Source: Pyropia yezoensis (Eukaryota > Rhodophyta > Bangiophyceae > Bangiales > Bangiaceae). From it: 64,000 bases of DNA. The position numbers and the translations under genes were made by a program. The first letter of the stretch is position 1. Every line of letters starts with the position of its first letter. Location of the stretch: contig CM020620.1 in assembly GCA_009829735.1 (NCBI GenBank), positions 9,741,794 to 9,805,793 on the forward strand, in the 5' to 3' direction. Shown piece by piece: positions 40,866 to 50,517 of this stretch. The notes beneath the pieces are model-generated. The model had not been told where the DNA came from. It made no database searches and saw only the letters and a list, made by a program, of their open reading frames with translations.

Positions 40866-41914
40866 TCCATGGCCAACGGGACCAAGGGTAGCTCATGGGG
40901 CGCCTGTGAAGCGCTGAATGTGGGCGGTGAATGGGCCGCCATGCAATGGCTGCGAAAGCAGGAGATGGTGACGCCAAAGCACGCCCAGGCACCCACGCGG
41001 GCAGTTTCGGGACGGCGCACCGCACCCGTTCGCCCGTCCGCCCACCTACGTGCCCGTCGGCCTGCCTGCCCGCGTACCCGCCCGCCCACCCGCCCACCCT
41101 GCCAAGCACCCGCGGGCATCGACCGGCACACGGTACGAATAGGAAAGTACGGGGCCGGCCGAAACGTGATATGTTACGATATGCATATTGAGTCTGTGAG
41201 CACCTTCCAGGTGAGACGTATAGAGTAGCGTGGGGGTCGTGGCGAGTCTGTGCAAATCCTCGGGCGCCCACAGCCGGGAGATTGTGGTCTGTGAGGTTCG
41301 TCCGCGGAGAAATTAACAAGGCTCACGGACAAGGCCCTCGGACAAGCTTTGCTTCTGCAGTGGAGCCCCGTATGTTACCGTACACCGTCCTGACAGACCG
41401 TTCCACAAACCACAACTTTTGGGCCGAAGCGGGCACCGCAACGTGCGATCTGCACGCCCATACCCATACGTTATTGCCCGGTCCTGGCCCGTACCCACCA
41501 GTTAAGGCCCGGTCCTGCATGCCACATACCCACAAGTTACGGCGCTGTCCTGCCGCGCTGGGTCGTTCCTTGTCTCGAGACGAGCTCCTGGCGATACCCC
41601 CCCCCCCCCCCCCTTCACCCCCCTCTCTCCTCTCACCCCGTGGGTCACCTTCCCCGTATCATCTCGGAGGTGCCGCGGCCGAATGCGGCACGCGTCTATG
41701 TCTATGTAGCACAAGTGTCAGCAAGAGACCTGTGTGGCGGGGGACCAAATCGCTTGCGCCACACCCGACGTCACCCACGCCGGAAGACGGGCTGCCACAA
41801 GTGCAGGGACACTCGCCTCCCGTGTGTAATATGCACGCGCCTGCACCCAGCATCGCTCTGTCGCGTTTGGTGATCACATAATACCATGTCCGCCTCTTCG
41901 CTTCCGCTGCCGGC

Positions 41915-42083
41915 GGCCTGCTGCTACAATACATACGGTGCCTTTCGCCCCTTGCAAGGCCCTCCCGTGCATGTGTGGGCCTCGGAGCCCGGGTGGCCTG
42001 CTGCTACAATACATACCGTGCCTTTCGCCCCTTGCAAGGCCCCCCGTGCATGTGTGGGCCACCGAGCCCGGGTGGCCTGCTGC
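41915..42083 (+). repeat. 80-bp tandem duplication
   Basis: ggcctgctgctacaatacat begins at 41915 and again at 41995; the units are almost identical over 80 bp. A third, truncated start lies at 42074. Confidence 0.9.
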
Positions 42084-42589
42084 GATCACGGCGTCGCAGG
42101 GTCAGTCACGTATGAAGCCGCGGCTGTCCCTCTTCCGTCCACGGAACTGTCATGCGGCACCGGTCGGCAACATGGGACCGACGGATTCTGTGACGGGGCG
42201 ACCAGCTCACAATTCAGACCACAGGTTAGATCGGGAAATTGGGAGGGGGGGGGGAGGGGCGAGGGTGGGGAGAGGGTGGGGAGAGGAAAAAGGCACCGAC
42301 TAGAACCCCTCTGCAGCACCTCCTTTGCTTTGGGGGAGGCCACGCGCCCCCAAATACCACAGACGCGAGCAGAGGACGATCTGCCCGGGACTGGCGGCGC
42401 AAGGCAACACGACTTCTGCGACTGGCTGGCAGGTCTGGTAGTGACCCGGTAGTGACCGCCGGTACACCATCGTACACCACCGCTCACCGCCCGCCCGCCC
42501 CCTTTCCACATTGCCCGCATCTCACCCCGCGTCTGCCTACTTTCCCCCCAATCAACAAGGAATCCGGCTCGTGTCGTCTTTGGTGTACC

Positions 42590-43163
42590 ATGTCTGGGTC
42601 GGGCCAGGGGCTGGTTGATTCCCACACCGTGACCCTGGTGGGTCGCTACTACTATCCCGACAGCTGGAATCTGCGTTTGGTACGCGGTACACCCGTGAAG
42701 CTGGTCCGGAATCCAAAGAACAAGGTGGACCCGTGTGCTGTGGAAGTGTACGTCAACGGTACTATGGTAAGTGGGCAACGCGTTTCACATGGGGTCACAA
42801 CGCTTGCCTTTTTTTATGTGATGACCACTCTGGGGTACTGACTGCCACGCCAATGCACTCCCCATCCTCCTCCCGCCCCCCCTTTATGGTGGCTCGACCG
42901 GCTGGCCCGACACCTTTGCCCCGCACGGCGGTCCGACGCTCGTCACCGTGATTGGCCCTCAATGTGTATTGGAAACTCACTGATTCCCTATTTATCCTGC
43001 ACAGGTTGGCCATGTGGCTCGGGTATACGCTGGTTGCCTGTCCTCCCTCATGGACAACATGCCTCCCGAGGTACACCTGACAGCTGAGCTCGGTGGTGTG
43101 TGTGGTGACCGGGGCTGGATGGTGCACCCCGACATGGACATTATTGTGTCGCTGTGGGGCTAG
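42590..43163 (+). CDS. Stand-alone HIRAN domain protein, two exons
   Basis: Exon 1 (42590-42766) starts at ATG in gtaccATGT; exon 2 is 43005-43163. The 238-nt intron has consensus ATG|GTAAGT and CTGCACAG|GT ends, and both exons are in phase 0, giving 111 residues. The product matches the HIRAN domain almost end to end: VTLVGRYYYPDSW, GTPVKLVRNPKNKVDPCAVEV, then after the splice VGHVARVYAGCLSSLMD. HIRAN binds DNA 3' ends or single-stranded DNA and is normally an N-terminal module of Rad5/HLTF helicases, or stands alone in bacteria and some eukaryotes. Here nothing else is attached. The intron falls inside the domain, so retention would truncate it. Role in replication-fork or repair biology is inferred from the family. 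Confidence 0.82.
42767..43004 (+). other. Predicted spliceosomal intron in the HIRAN gene
   Basis: GTAAGT donor and tttatcctgcacag acceptor. Splicing restores an uninterrupted HIRAN domain. Confidence 0.8.
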
Positions 43164-44456
43164 ATTGACATCGTCTTGGTCCCCTGTAGTGGGCTCGGTC
43201 GTACAGGGTGGGTGGTCAACAACCGTAAACCCTTCCTCGGCCGGGTAGCTGGGCACACCTTTGCCTCAATTGACGAGGAACTGGGGAGCAGTCAGGGGAA
43301 CAGACAACAAGGCCCTCACCGCAGCGCCGACCGAGCCGGTGTTGGTCCGCCCCACCCAGCTCGGTTTGCAACGCTCCGGCCACAGCCCGATGGCGGCGCG
43401 CCGTCCCGGTACCCTCCCCTTCCCCCCTCCCACAGCCACCCACGGGTACACCGCCGGCTCGGCCGCCACCACACCCACCGACGCCGGCACGGCCGCCGGC
43501 ACGGCGCCCAACCTGACCGCCGCTGCCACAAACTCCATCGCATCCACCTGCCAGGCCACCGGCACGGCGGCCTTCACGGCCGCCTTCACGGCCACCGGCA
43601 CGGCCGCCTTCACGGCCGCCGTCACGGCCGCCTTCACCGGCACGGCCGCCAAAGACGGCACACCCACCAGTGCGGCCGCCAACGCGGCCGCGGCCGCTTT
43701 TCCGGCTTGGCCGCCGACACGGCCGGCGCACCCACCGAAGCGGCCGCCAACGCAGCCGCTCCTTGGGCCGGCCGCATTTCCTGCACGGCCGCCGAGGCCG
43801 GCACACCAGGCGGAGGATCCAGGTGGGAGAAGGGGGGGGGGGAAGGAGAGGGCAAGAGCGGTGGGCGGGCGGGAAGGGGCAGACGAGGGGCAACCGGTCC
43901 CCGCACAGGGCGTCACCAGTTGAGGGCCACCTCTAGCCTGCCTCTCCCCACGCACGCACCGCCCTATACCCACCTTCCCACCCTCCCCCACCACCTCCTC
44001 AACACCACCACCTCCTCAACACCCCCCCCCCCCCCCCCCCGCACTCTTCTTACCTTGGCCGGGACGTGGCGACAGGGGCGGGCGCGTGCAAGGCGATGGG
44101 GCGGGCACTCTTCATTGTGGCAAAGGGGGTGCGCCTCCACGAGCGGCGGCGTTGAACAGTGCGGAGGCAGCGGTGAACAGTGCGGAGGCGGCGGCGGTGG
44201 CCGCGTTGGCGCCATGGCGGCGGCGGCGGCGAGGGTGCCCGTGTGAGGCCCATTCACAGGTCCCACACCTTCACATGTGATGACGGCCCCTTTCACATGT
44301 CCCGACGGCACCCACAAAAAAGCTCGGTCGTACATACTGTCACAGCAGAATATGGAGTACATAATGTTTAGTCGACATTTCCTGGGACGCCGCGCCAGGG
44401 CCGCCACCCGCCGGCGGGCTCCCGCAGGGCTCCCACAGGGCTCCCCCCCCGCACCC
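43164..44456. other. Intergenic with simple repeats
   Basis: About 43560-43640 is a tandem array around cacggccgccttcacggcc (Ala-coding in more than one frame). Hairpin repeat copy 2 lies at 43873-43948 and a 17-base C-run near 44024-44040. No reliable gene. Confidence 0.45.
43873..43948 (+). repeat. Hairpin-capable dispersed repeat, copy 2
   Basis: Matches copies 1 and 3 over ggcagacgaggggcaaccgg, gcacagggcgtcacc and ctctagcctgcctctcccc. The inner stem carries one mismatch (CCAGTTG). Confidence 0.7.
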
Positions 44457-44956
44457 NNNNNNNNNNNNNNNNNNNNNNNNNNNNNNNNNNNNNNNNNNNN
44501 NNNNNNNNNNNNNNNNNNNNNNNNNNNNNNNNNNNNNNNNNNNNNNNNNNNNNNNNNNNNNNNNNNNNNNNNNNNNNNNNNNNNNNNNNNNNNNNNNNNN
44601 NNNNNNNNNNNNNNNNNNNNNNNNNNNNNNNNNNNNNNNNNNNNNNNNNNNNNNNNNNNNNNNNNNNNNNNNNNNNNNNNNNNNNNNNNNNNNNNNNNNN
44701 NNNNNNNNNNNNNNNNNNNNNNNNNNNNNNNNNNNNNNNNNNNNNNNNNNNNNNNNNNNNNNNNNNNNNNNNNNNNNNNNNNNNNNNNNNNNNNNNNNNN
44801 NNNNNNNNNNNNNNNNNNNNNNNNNNNNNNNNNNNNNNNNNNNNNNNNNNNNNNNNNNNNNNNNNNNNNNNNNNNNNNNNNNNNNNNNNNNNNNNNNNNN
44901 NNNNNNNNNNNNNNNNNNNNNNNNNNNNNNNNNNNNNNNNNNNNNNNNNNNNNNNN
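44457..44956. other. Assembly gap (500 N)
   Basis: Exactly 500 ambiguous bases. The round number suggests a placeholder, not a measured length. Confidence 0.98.
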
Positions 44957-45232
44957 TGCCACGTCCTCTTGGCGACACCCCGAGGACAACATGCTGGTCC
45001 CGACCGCAGCCTCACCAATCCCGGCTGTAAGGCCGTCGATGCCGCGCACTTGAGCCGCCAGGACGTCCTCCCGCTTCACTTCTACATCGTCGCCTTCGCC
45101 AACACCAGGCGTATCCGCCCCACCATCGGCAGCGCTTTCCCCAGTAGGGAACACCTGACGGTCGGGGGTGTGAGGCGTTGACGACGCCGATGAACATGAT
45201 CCACCCGTCACCACCACCACCACCGATGCCAT
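44957..45232 (-). CDS. Possible 5' part of a gene cut by the gap (weak)
   Basis: ATG at 45232 opens a minus-strand frame that runs 92 codons into the gap. It is Val/Thr/Ser-rich at first, then a balanced acidic segment (GVGEGDDVEVKREDVLAAQ and VRGIDGLTAGIGEAAVG) that looks more like protein than the surrounding low complexity. Its continuation cannot be seen and no family is recognised. Confidence 0.3.
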
Positions 45233-45580
45233 CCTCTACGGGAGAGCGGGTGGATGATGTGCCAGCCCCCATGCGCGCTTGGTCGGCGACAGCAGGTGCG
45301 GCCAAGCTGGCCGCAGCGGCGCTACGACGCGCGCGTCGTCGGCGCTCCGCCAGAGAAAGACGGGCTGTGGGTTCGCACCCTCACCCGTATTACCGCCACC
45401 ACCGCGCTGCCCATCATACCCACCGTCGGCCATGGTGAGACGCCTGCGGTAGGGAGAGAACAGCAGGCGCCGTGCGACTTGGCCGGGATTGGGGGGGGGA
45501 GGGGGGGGGACGGCGTGGAGGGAGGAGAGGCGGAGGAGCCGGGTGGAGAGGGGGGGAAGGAGTTGGTGGGCGGGCGGAAA

Positions 45581-45650
45581 GAGGCAGACGAGGGGCAACC
45601 GGGCTACGCACAGGGCGTCACCGGTTGAAGGCCCACTCTAGCCTGCCTCT
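45581..45650 (+). repeat. Hairpin-capable dispersed repeat, copy 3
   Basis: Best preserved copy: outer ends gaggcag...ctgcctc and inner CAACCGG...CCGGTTG form two nested inverted pairs within 70 bp. Confidence 0.7.
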
Positions 45651-45714
45651 CCCCTTGTCTTGGCTAGGATGGAAGAGGGGGAGGGGGGGGGGGGGGGGAA
45701 AGGGGGGGAGCGGG

Positions 45715-45960
45715 AAGTGTGCCAAGAGCGGGAGGCGGGGGGGGGGCGGGGGCGGGGGGGGAAAGGGGGGGAGCGGGAAGTGTGCAAGAGCGGGAGGCGG
45801 GGGGGGGCGGGGCGGGGGGGGAAGTGTGCAAGAGCGGGGCGCGGGGGGGAAAGTGTGCAAGAGCGGGGGGCGGGGGGGAAAGTGTGCAAGAGCGGGGGGC
45901 GGGGGGGAAAGTGTGCAAGAGCGGGGGGCGGGGGGGGGGCGGGGCGGGGGGGGGATGCAG
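45715..45960 (+). repeat. G-rich minisatellite
   Basis: At least seven units around gtgtgcaagagcgggaggcg separated by runs of six to nine G. Strongly asymmetric (G on the + strand) and likely to form G-quadruplexes. Confidence 0.9.
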
Positions 45961-46055
45961 ACGAGCGCGCGCACTGAGAGAGGAGAGGCGGGGGGGGGCG
46001 GGGGGAGCGGGGGGGGCAGAGCGGGCAAGCGCGCGTACGTAAAGTACAGTACATA

Positions 46056-46830
46056 CAGTCATTATTCGACTATATGAAGGGGGGCTAGGGGTTAAATCGG
46101 AATATCATTTACAGCGGATTCGCAACGAGTGCGTGAACTGACAAACACCGCCGGGCGTCGCAGCAGTGTCGACCGATCAAACTACACGCTCGCAAGAAAT
46201 CCGCGTCAAGGGTGATGCGAGCAGGGCGCACCAGTCAGGCGCACAAGTTGCTTCCTACGCACGACCAGTCACAACCATAATAGCACGACGGCATCTACTC
46301 CTCGCACTCGTCCTCCCCCTCCCCTAGCGCCATGTCGACCGTCTCATCCAACGCCTCCACATCACCTTCCGCAGCAAACCACTGCTCAGCAGCAACGAAG
46401 CGCTCACTGTCAGACACACCCTCAAAATTGCCCCACAAGCGGCTGTTAGCCATCAAAGCTACCACCTCAGAAGCGTCAGTGTGGACGTTATCCGCCACAG
46501 GTACGACCCCGTGCAGCTGCCGGCGCACTTCTGCGGTTGCCTTGTCCGGCAAGACCTCTGCAGTGAGCCAGCAGTTAGCCAGCTGCACCGCAGTGACCTT
46601 CTCCCACTCCTCAGCGATAATCATGGCGGCGTCCCTCCGGATGGTGATGGTCGGCGGCGGCGTCAGCGAGAGGGATGAGCCGAATCGGTGAGGCGCACAC
46701 ACGGTCAGTCCTGCCCAACGCAAAACATTATGGAGCAACTCTCTGGAAAACAGGAATCGCCCTCGGGCGAGGAAGCTTGATTTTGTGACCCTGTCATATA
46801 ATCGAGCCGCATATAACCGAATAATGGCTG
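46056..46830 (-). mobile_element. Decayed pogo/Tigger-like DNA transposon with terminal inverted repeats
   Basis: Left end CAGTCATTATTCGACTATAT (from 46056) and right end, read inward on the minus strand, CAGCCATTATTCGGTTATAT (from 46830) match at 18 of 21 positions. Both ends are flanked by TA (46054-46055 and 46831-46832), the target duplication of the Tc1/mariner superfamily. The CAG start is usual for pogo/Tigger elements. The 775-bp interior carries a minus-strand transposase fragment. The catalytic DDE core is missing, so the copy cannot be autonomous. Confidence 0.8.
46295..46738 (-). pseudogene. C-terminal fragment of a pogo/Tigger-type transposase
   Basis: The frame encodes up to 147 residues, of which roughly the last 110 (from about 46627 down) look transposase-derived. 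AMIIAEEWEKVT followed by LANCWLTAEVL matches the pattern after the DDE core in DDE_1 transposases (A-W-x-x-V...T-I-x-N-C-W-x-K-A-x-I-L). An acidic Glu/Asp-rich C-terminus follows. The DNA-binding and catalytic regions are absent; the remaining frame is open. It sits between the terminal inverted repeats, which supports a single deleted element. Confidence 0.65.
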
Positions 46831-49382
46831 TATCCTAAAGAATGCACATGGAAAGGTGGTCGCGGTGCGTGCGTGCATGCTTTGCGCGATCACCTCGGGG
46901 AAATTGTACCGTGATGGTGTGGTATGTGCATACCGATGTATTCTGAATAATACTAGGGAGCTGGAATCGGAGAGCAATGGGTTGGTGCATTTTGCATATC
47001 AGTTCTGATTGCGAACATTCTCGCGTCGGGGTGCACCGACCGGCGCAGTGGGGCTACAGCCCATATCCCGTGGATACTGTACCTACGTTGGTATCTAATT
47101 TTTATTTCCGCCAGTCGCTTCTTTCCCCCGCAGTCGGCCCGCCGTCGCGCGTCAACGCTGCTCACACCGCCATGCCGACGCCCCCCGCCGACGGGGCGAC
47201 GCGGTGGGGGCAGTTGCGCTGGCCGGTTATGAAAGTGCCTGTAGCATGGCGGTCGACAGGAAGCGCGCCGTCTGCAGCACCGCCCAAGTCGCCATTATCA
47301 TCGTCGTGGGCAGCCTCCACACCTGAAGGGCCGCCCTCCCTGCCTTCAATATGAAGGCCTGCAACCTCTAGGCTCTGTACGGCATCAGTAGAGTCAGCGG
47401 TCCGAGGTGGTGGAGGCATCAAACCATGGACGGGCAGCGCCCGGGAGAGACAGGGCGGTCGCCACCGCGTCGGTGGGGGCGGCCAACGGCACGATGACAG
47501 CGGGGAGGGCGGCCCACGCCCGGGAGAGGCGGGCAGTCGCCGCCTTGATGGTGTGGGCCAGCGGCACGGTGATGGTGGCGGGGGCGGGCAACGCCCGGGA
47601 CAGACGGGGCGTTCCTCGCCGAATGGTGGGTGGCCAACGGCAGGGTGACGGCGAGGAGGGGGGCCCACGCCCGGCGGAAGCGGAAGCAGGCAGTTGCCTC
47701 GTCGTCGGTCGGGGCGCTCAGCCTCTTTTTCTGGTGGGGGGGGTTGGCAGCGCCTGGGAGAGGCGGGCAGTGTCCGCGGAGACGGAGTTTGAGGGCTGCG
47801 TCCACGTCGTGTCGCGGTGTGGGCGGCGCCCTGGATAGTCGGGCAGCTGCGGCGGAGACGGGAGGGGCGGCCTGTCTTCAGGCGGCAGTCAGGTGAGGGG
47901 GTAGTGGTCGGGAGAGGCCGGCAGTCACCACGGTGAGGGTATGTGGGCCAGCGGCAAGGTGATGGTAGAGAGGGAGGGCAGCGTCCGGGATAGGCGGGCT
48001 GTCGCCGCCTGGTCGGTGGAGGTGGCCACCGCCACGCCGGTGGGGTGATTGCGGGGAGGGTCAGGCAGCGCCCGGCAAATGCACACAGGTGGTTCGTAGT
48101 CGGTGGGGGCAGGCAGCCCTCTCGAAATGGTGGGGAGCGCAGGCGGCGCCCGGGAGAGGCGGGCAAAGTCCGCCAGCAGATACGGGAGGGGCAGCCAGCG
48201 TTCAGGCGGCCGTGAGGAGAGTGGGTACAGTAGTGCCCAGGGCGGGCCTCTGAAAGTGAAAGACGACAGCGCGGCGTCTGGTCGGTGCTGCTATGTCCGG
48301 ATCCGGCTGCAAGCGCTGTGTGTGGCGGGGACAGGGGATACGGTGACTTGGTTTCGTGGCCTTCGAGCGGGTGGTGTCCCGGCTGTCCGCATGGAGGTCA
48401 GCTGGGGCGGGGGCGGTGTGGGAGCGAGATTGCGTGACGTGCGCCCCTGGCGTCGTGCAGTTGGGCTCGCCGCCGCGCGCGGAGATCCCTTACTGGCGAT
48501 ACGTGAGTGGCCATGCGTCGCCAGTAACGTGGCAGCGCGGAGGCCTATTCCCTCCTGCACGACCCTTGCAACGTGAGGGAGGGAGGAGGGGGTGTCGGTC
48601 GTGAAAGCGCTCAATACATGAGCTAGGAGTATTCCACAAGAGCTCGCGAGAGGGATCGCAGGCCAAGAGGCTTGGGTGCGCATTTGACTCTCTGATTTTG
48701 GACGGCGGGCGGAGGGAGCCAACTGGCTCAGTCCCACAGGCTGGGGGTCATCAATAAAGCGCTAACATCGACAGCTGCGACTCCTGGAGTGCTCGCTCGC
48801 TCGACATCTTTCGGCCCCTACGTATCGTTTTTGCGCAACGGCGTCAGATCCAAGGACCTTTTTCTGAAAACGTCCCCCACGTCGAGAGCCATACCCAATG
48901 ACCTCTTTTGTCCTGGTCAGCCTCCGCCGACGCAGGGCCAGCCCGATCCCACAAAGCGCTTGAATTTTACGTGCTGCACCAGTCGGGGCGGGCGGGGCTG
49001 CGGAAAGCCCCTCACCCGCGATCGTACGCAGCCTTTGCCATCCCTGCTGACAAGCCCCACTGCGGGCGCGGACTACCCTCCCCTTGGAACGTGCTTTCCC
49101 GGGCCGGTTGCTGAGGCTGAGGCTCCGCGGCAAATTGGCTGCCGAGATGCTGCTCCACCAGCGCTCCCACTGCCACCCCGACTATCACCGCCACCGCCGC
49201 CGTCGTTGTCACCACCGCCACCGCGGTGGCCTCCACCACGAACGCCACCGTCGCCGCGACTGCCACCGCCCCCCACCTCTATCGTCACCATCGGCCCCCA
49301 CTGCCACCACGTCGGCGGGCGCTGAACCGCCGCACTCGCCCGCCTCTCCGCAGGCGCGCCGGGCACGCCTTCACCTTTCAAG
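46831..49382. other. Intergenic, degenerate minisatellite and non-coding DNA
   Basis: 46840-47130 is AT-richer. 47438-48190 is a degenerate repeat array. 48200-49380 holds no convincing gene, only His/Pro/Arg and Ala/Val low-complexity frames about 49160-49320. Confidence 0.45.
47438..48190 (+). repeat. Degenerate minisatellite, units of about 75-80 bp
   Basis: The phrase gcccgggagaggcgggcagt or a variant recurs about every 75-80 bp, followed by variants of ggtgggggcggccaacggcac and ggtgatggcggggagggcg. At least eight diverged units. A long minus-strand Pro/Arg frame across it is a by-product. Confidence 0.75.
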
Positions 49383-49760
49383 ATGGGGCGGCGCAAGGGA
49401 GCCCCAGCTCAACTCCTTCCCGCTGCACCTCGCAAGTTGGCAACCGAAGAAGCGACCAAGTCCAGGCCATGGTACCGCCCGGGGACGCGGGCGCCGCGGG
49501 AGATTCAGAAGTTTCAGAAGTCCACCGACGTGGCCATCAGCAAGTCTCCTTTTCGACGCCAAGTGAACGAAATGGCAGAGGACCTGGTGCCCGGCTTTCT
49601 CCTGCGGTCGTCGGCGGTGGCGGTGCTGCAGCAGGCGAGTGAGGCGTACCTGGCGGAAGTTTGGGAGGAGGCGAATGTATGCGCCGCTCACGCTAAGCGT
49701 GTCACCATTACGGTGAAGGACATCCGTCTTGCCTGCCGCATTCGAGGGGAGCGGTTCTAG
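49383..49760 (+). CDS. CENH3: Divergent histone H3, CENH3 (CENP-A) candidate
   Basis: 125 residues from ATG at 49383. The histone-fold half is unmistakably H3: [70 protein letters not shown] and the terminal RIRGERF. The tail is short (about 33 residues before YRPGT) and lacks the canonical ARTKQTARKS start and the K9/K27 contexts. The alpha-2 helix reads VWEEANVCA where canonical H3 has LFEDTNLCA, so the usual Thr is Ala, a recurrent CENH3 difference. Loop 1 ([10 protein letters not shown]) is divergent but not lengthened, unlike many CENH3s. It is therefore either the centromeric variant or another fast-evolving H3 variant. Single exon. Confidence 0.85.
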   Translation: MGRRKGAPAQLLPAAPRKLATEEATKSRPWYRPGTRAPREIQKFQKSTDVAISKSPFRRQVNEMAEDLVPGFLLRSSAVAVLQQASEAYLAEVWEEANVCAAHAKRVTITVKDIRLACRIRGERF

Positions 49761-50517
49761 CAATGCGAAGCCCCGCTGACAGTTGGGCCGGCCCCATAGT
49801 CGCAGCAGTGAGTGGTGTTGCGGGTATTCTGGCCACGAGGGGGGCGATGTGTGTGAGGAGGGGTCGTTCCCCTCATTTTCGCTCTATTTGTCTGACTGCA
49901 CTGGGCAGCCTCTCACCAATGCTTTTCTGTATTGTTTCGAGAATATGAAAGGCATCCGCGCCTCTTTCTTGCACTTCATTCCAATGCCCTCCGGGCGCCT
50001 TGCCACTTAGGCGACGTGTCAGGGAGCAGCCGCTGCTGCCGGTCTTCGCACCCTGAATGTACACACAGACATACGGCCGAGATGCCCTTAGACTCTACCG
50101 GGTGCCGGCGGTGGACGGCCGCCAACGGACCGGGCGGGCCGGGCCAGGGGCTGGAGCCACCAACGCGGGCAAGCGCCGGTCACGAGCTGCCGGCGGGGCA
50201 ATTGTGTCCTCTGCGGGGGTCACCAAGCCAAGGGCGACAACAGCGCGGCCACTCCGGTCTCCGTTGGTTCAGGAGCGGATGAAGAGGGCGCACGACTTGG
50301 TCGTCTCGGCGATTGTGGTGGAAGAGGAGGAGACTTCAGCCATCGCGAAGCCCTTCTACCTCGTACAGGAGTTGGTGCCCAACCTGCGGTGGCCGGACGG
50401 TGGTGTCGTGCTTTACGGCCTTTCCCTTTTTTTGCTCGACCTCTCGTGGCAGCAGAGTGGCTCGTGGATTTGCTTTTGCCTTTTGGGGGGGGGTTGCTTT
50501 TTTGGACGGCGAACGTG

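Larger units (their letters stand above)
39605..42589. other. Intergenic, repeat-dominated
   Basis: Holds hairpin repeat copy 1 (39762-39832), a G-run (39908-39927), the 107-bp minisatellite, a pyrimidine-rich tract about 41040-41110, a C-run about 41598-41613 and an 80-bp duplication. No coding frame is convincing; identical short ORFs here come from the minisatellite. Confidence 0.5.
45233..46055. other. Intergenic with G-rich minisatellite
   Basis: Contains hairpin repeat copy 3 and the G-rich array; frames are Gly/Arg or Pro artefacts. Confidence 0.5.

Noticed and set aside
43261-43923. Ala/Thr-rich secreted-type protein following the HIRAN gene
   Set aside because: It rests on a short tandem repeat that is open in both directions; no independent coding evidence.
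45618-46077. Gly/Arg and Pro-rich frames over the G-rich array
   Set aside because: Simple-repeat translation.
47162-48166. 334-codon minus-strand Pro/Arg frame
   Set aside because: Mostly generated by the degenerate minisatellite; only the last about 70 residues look protein-like, which is not enough.
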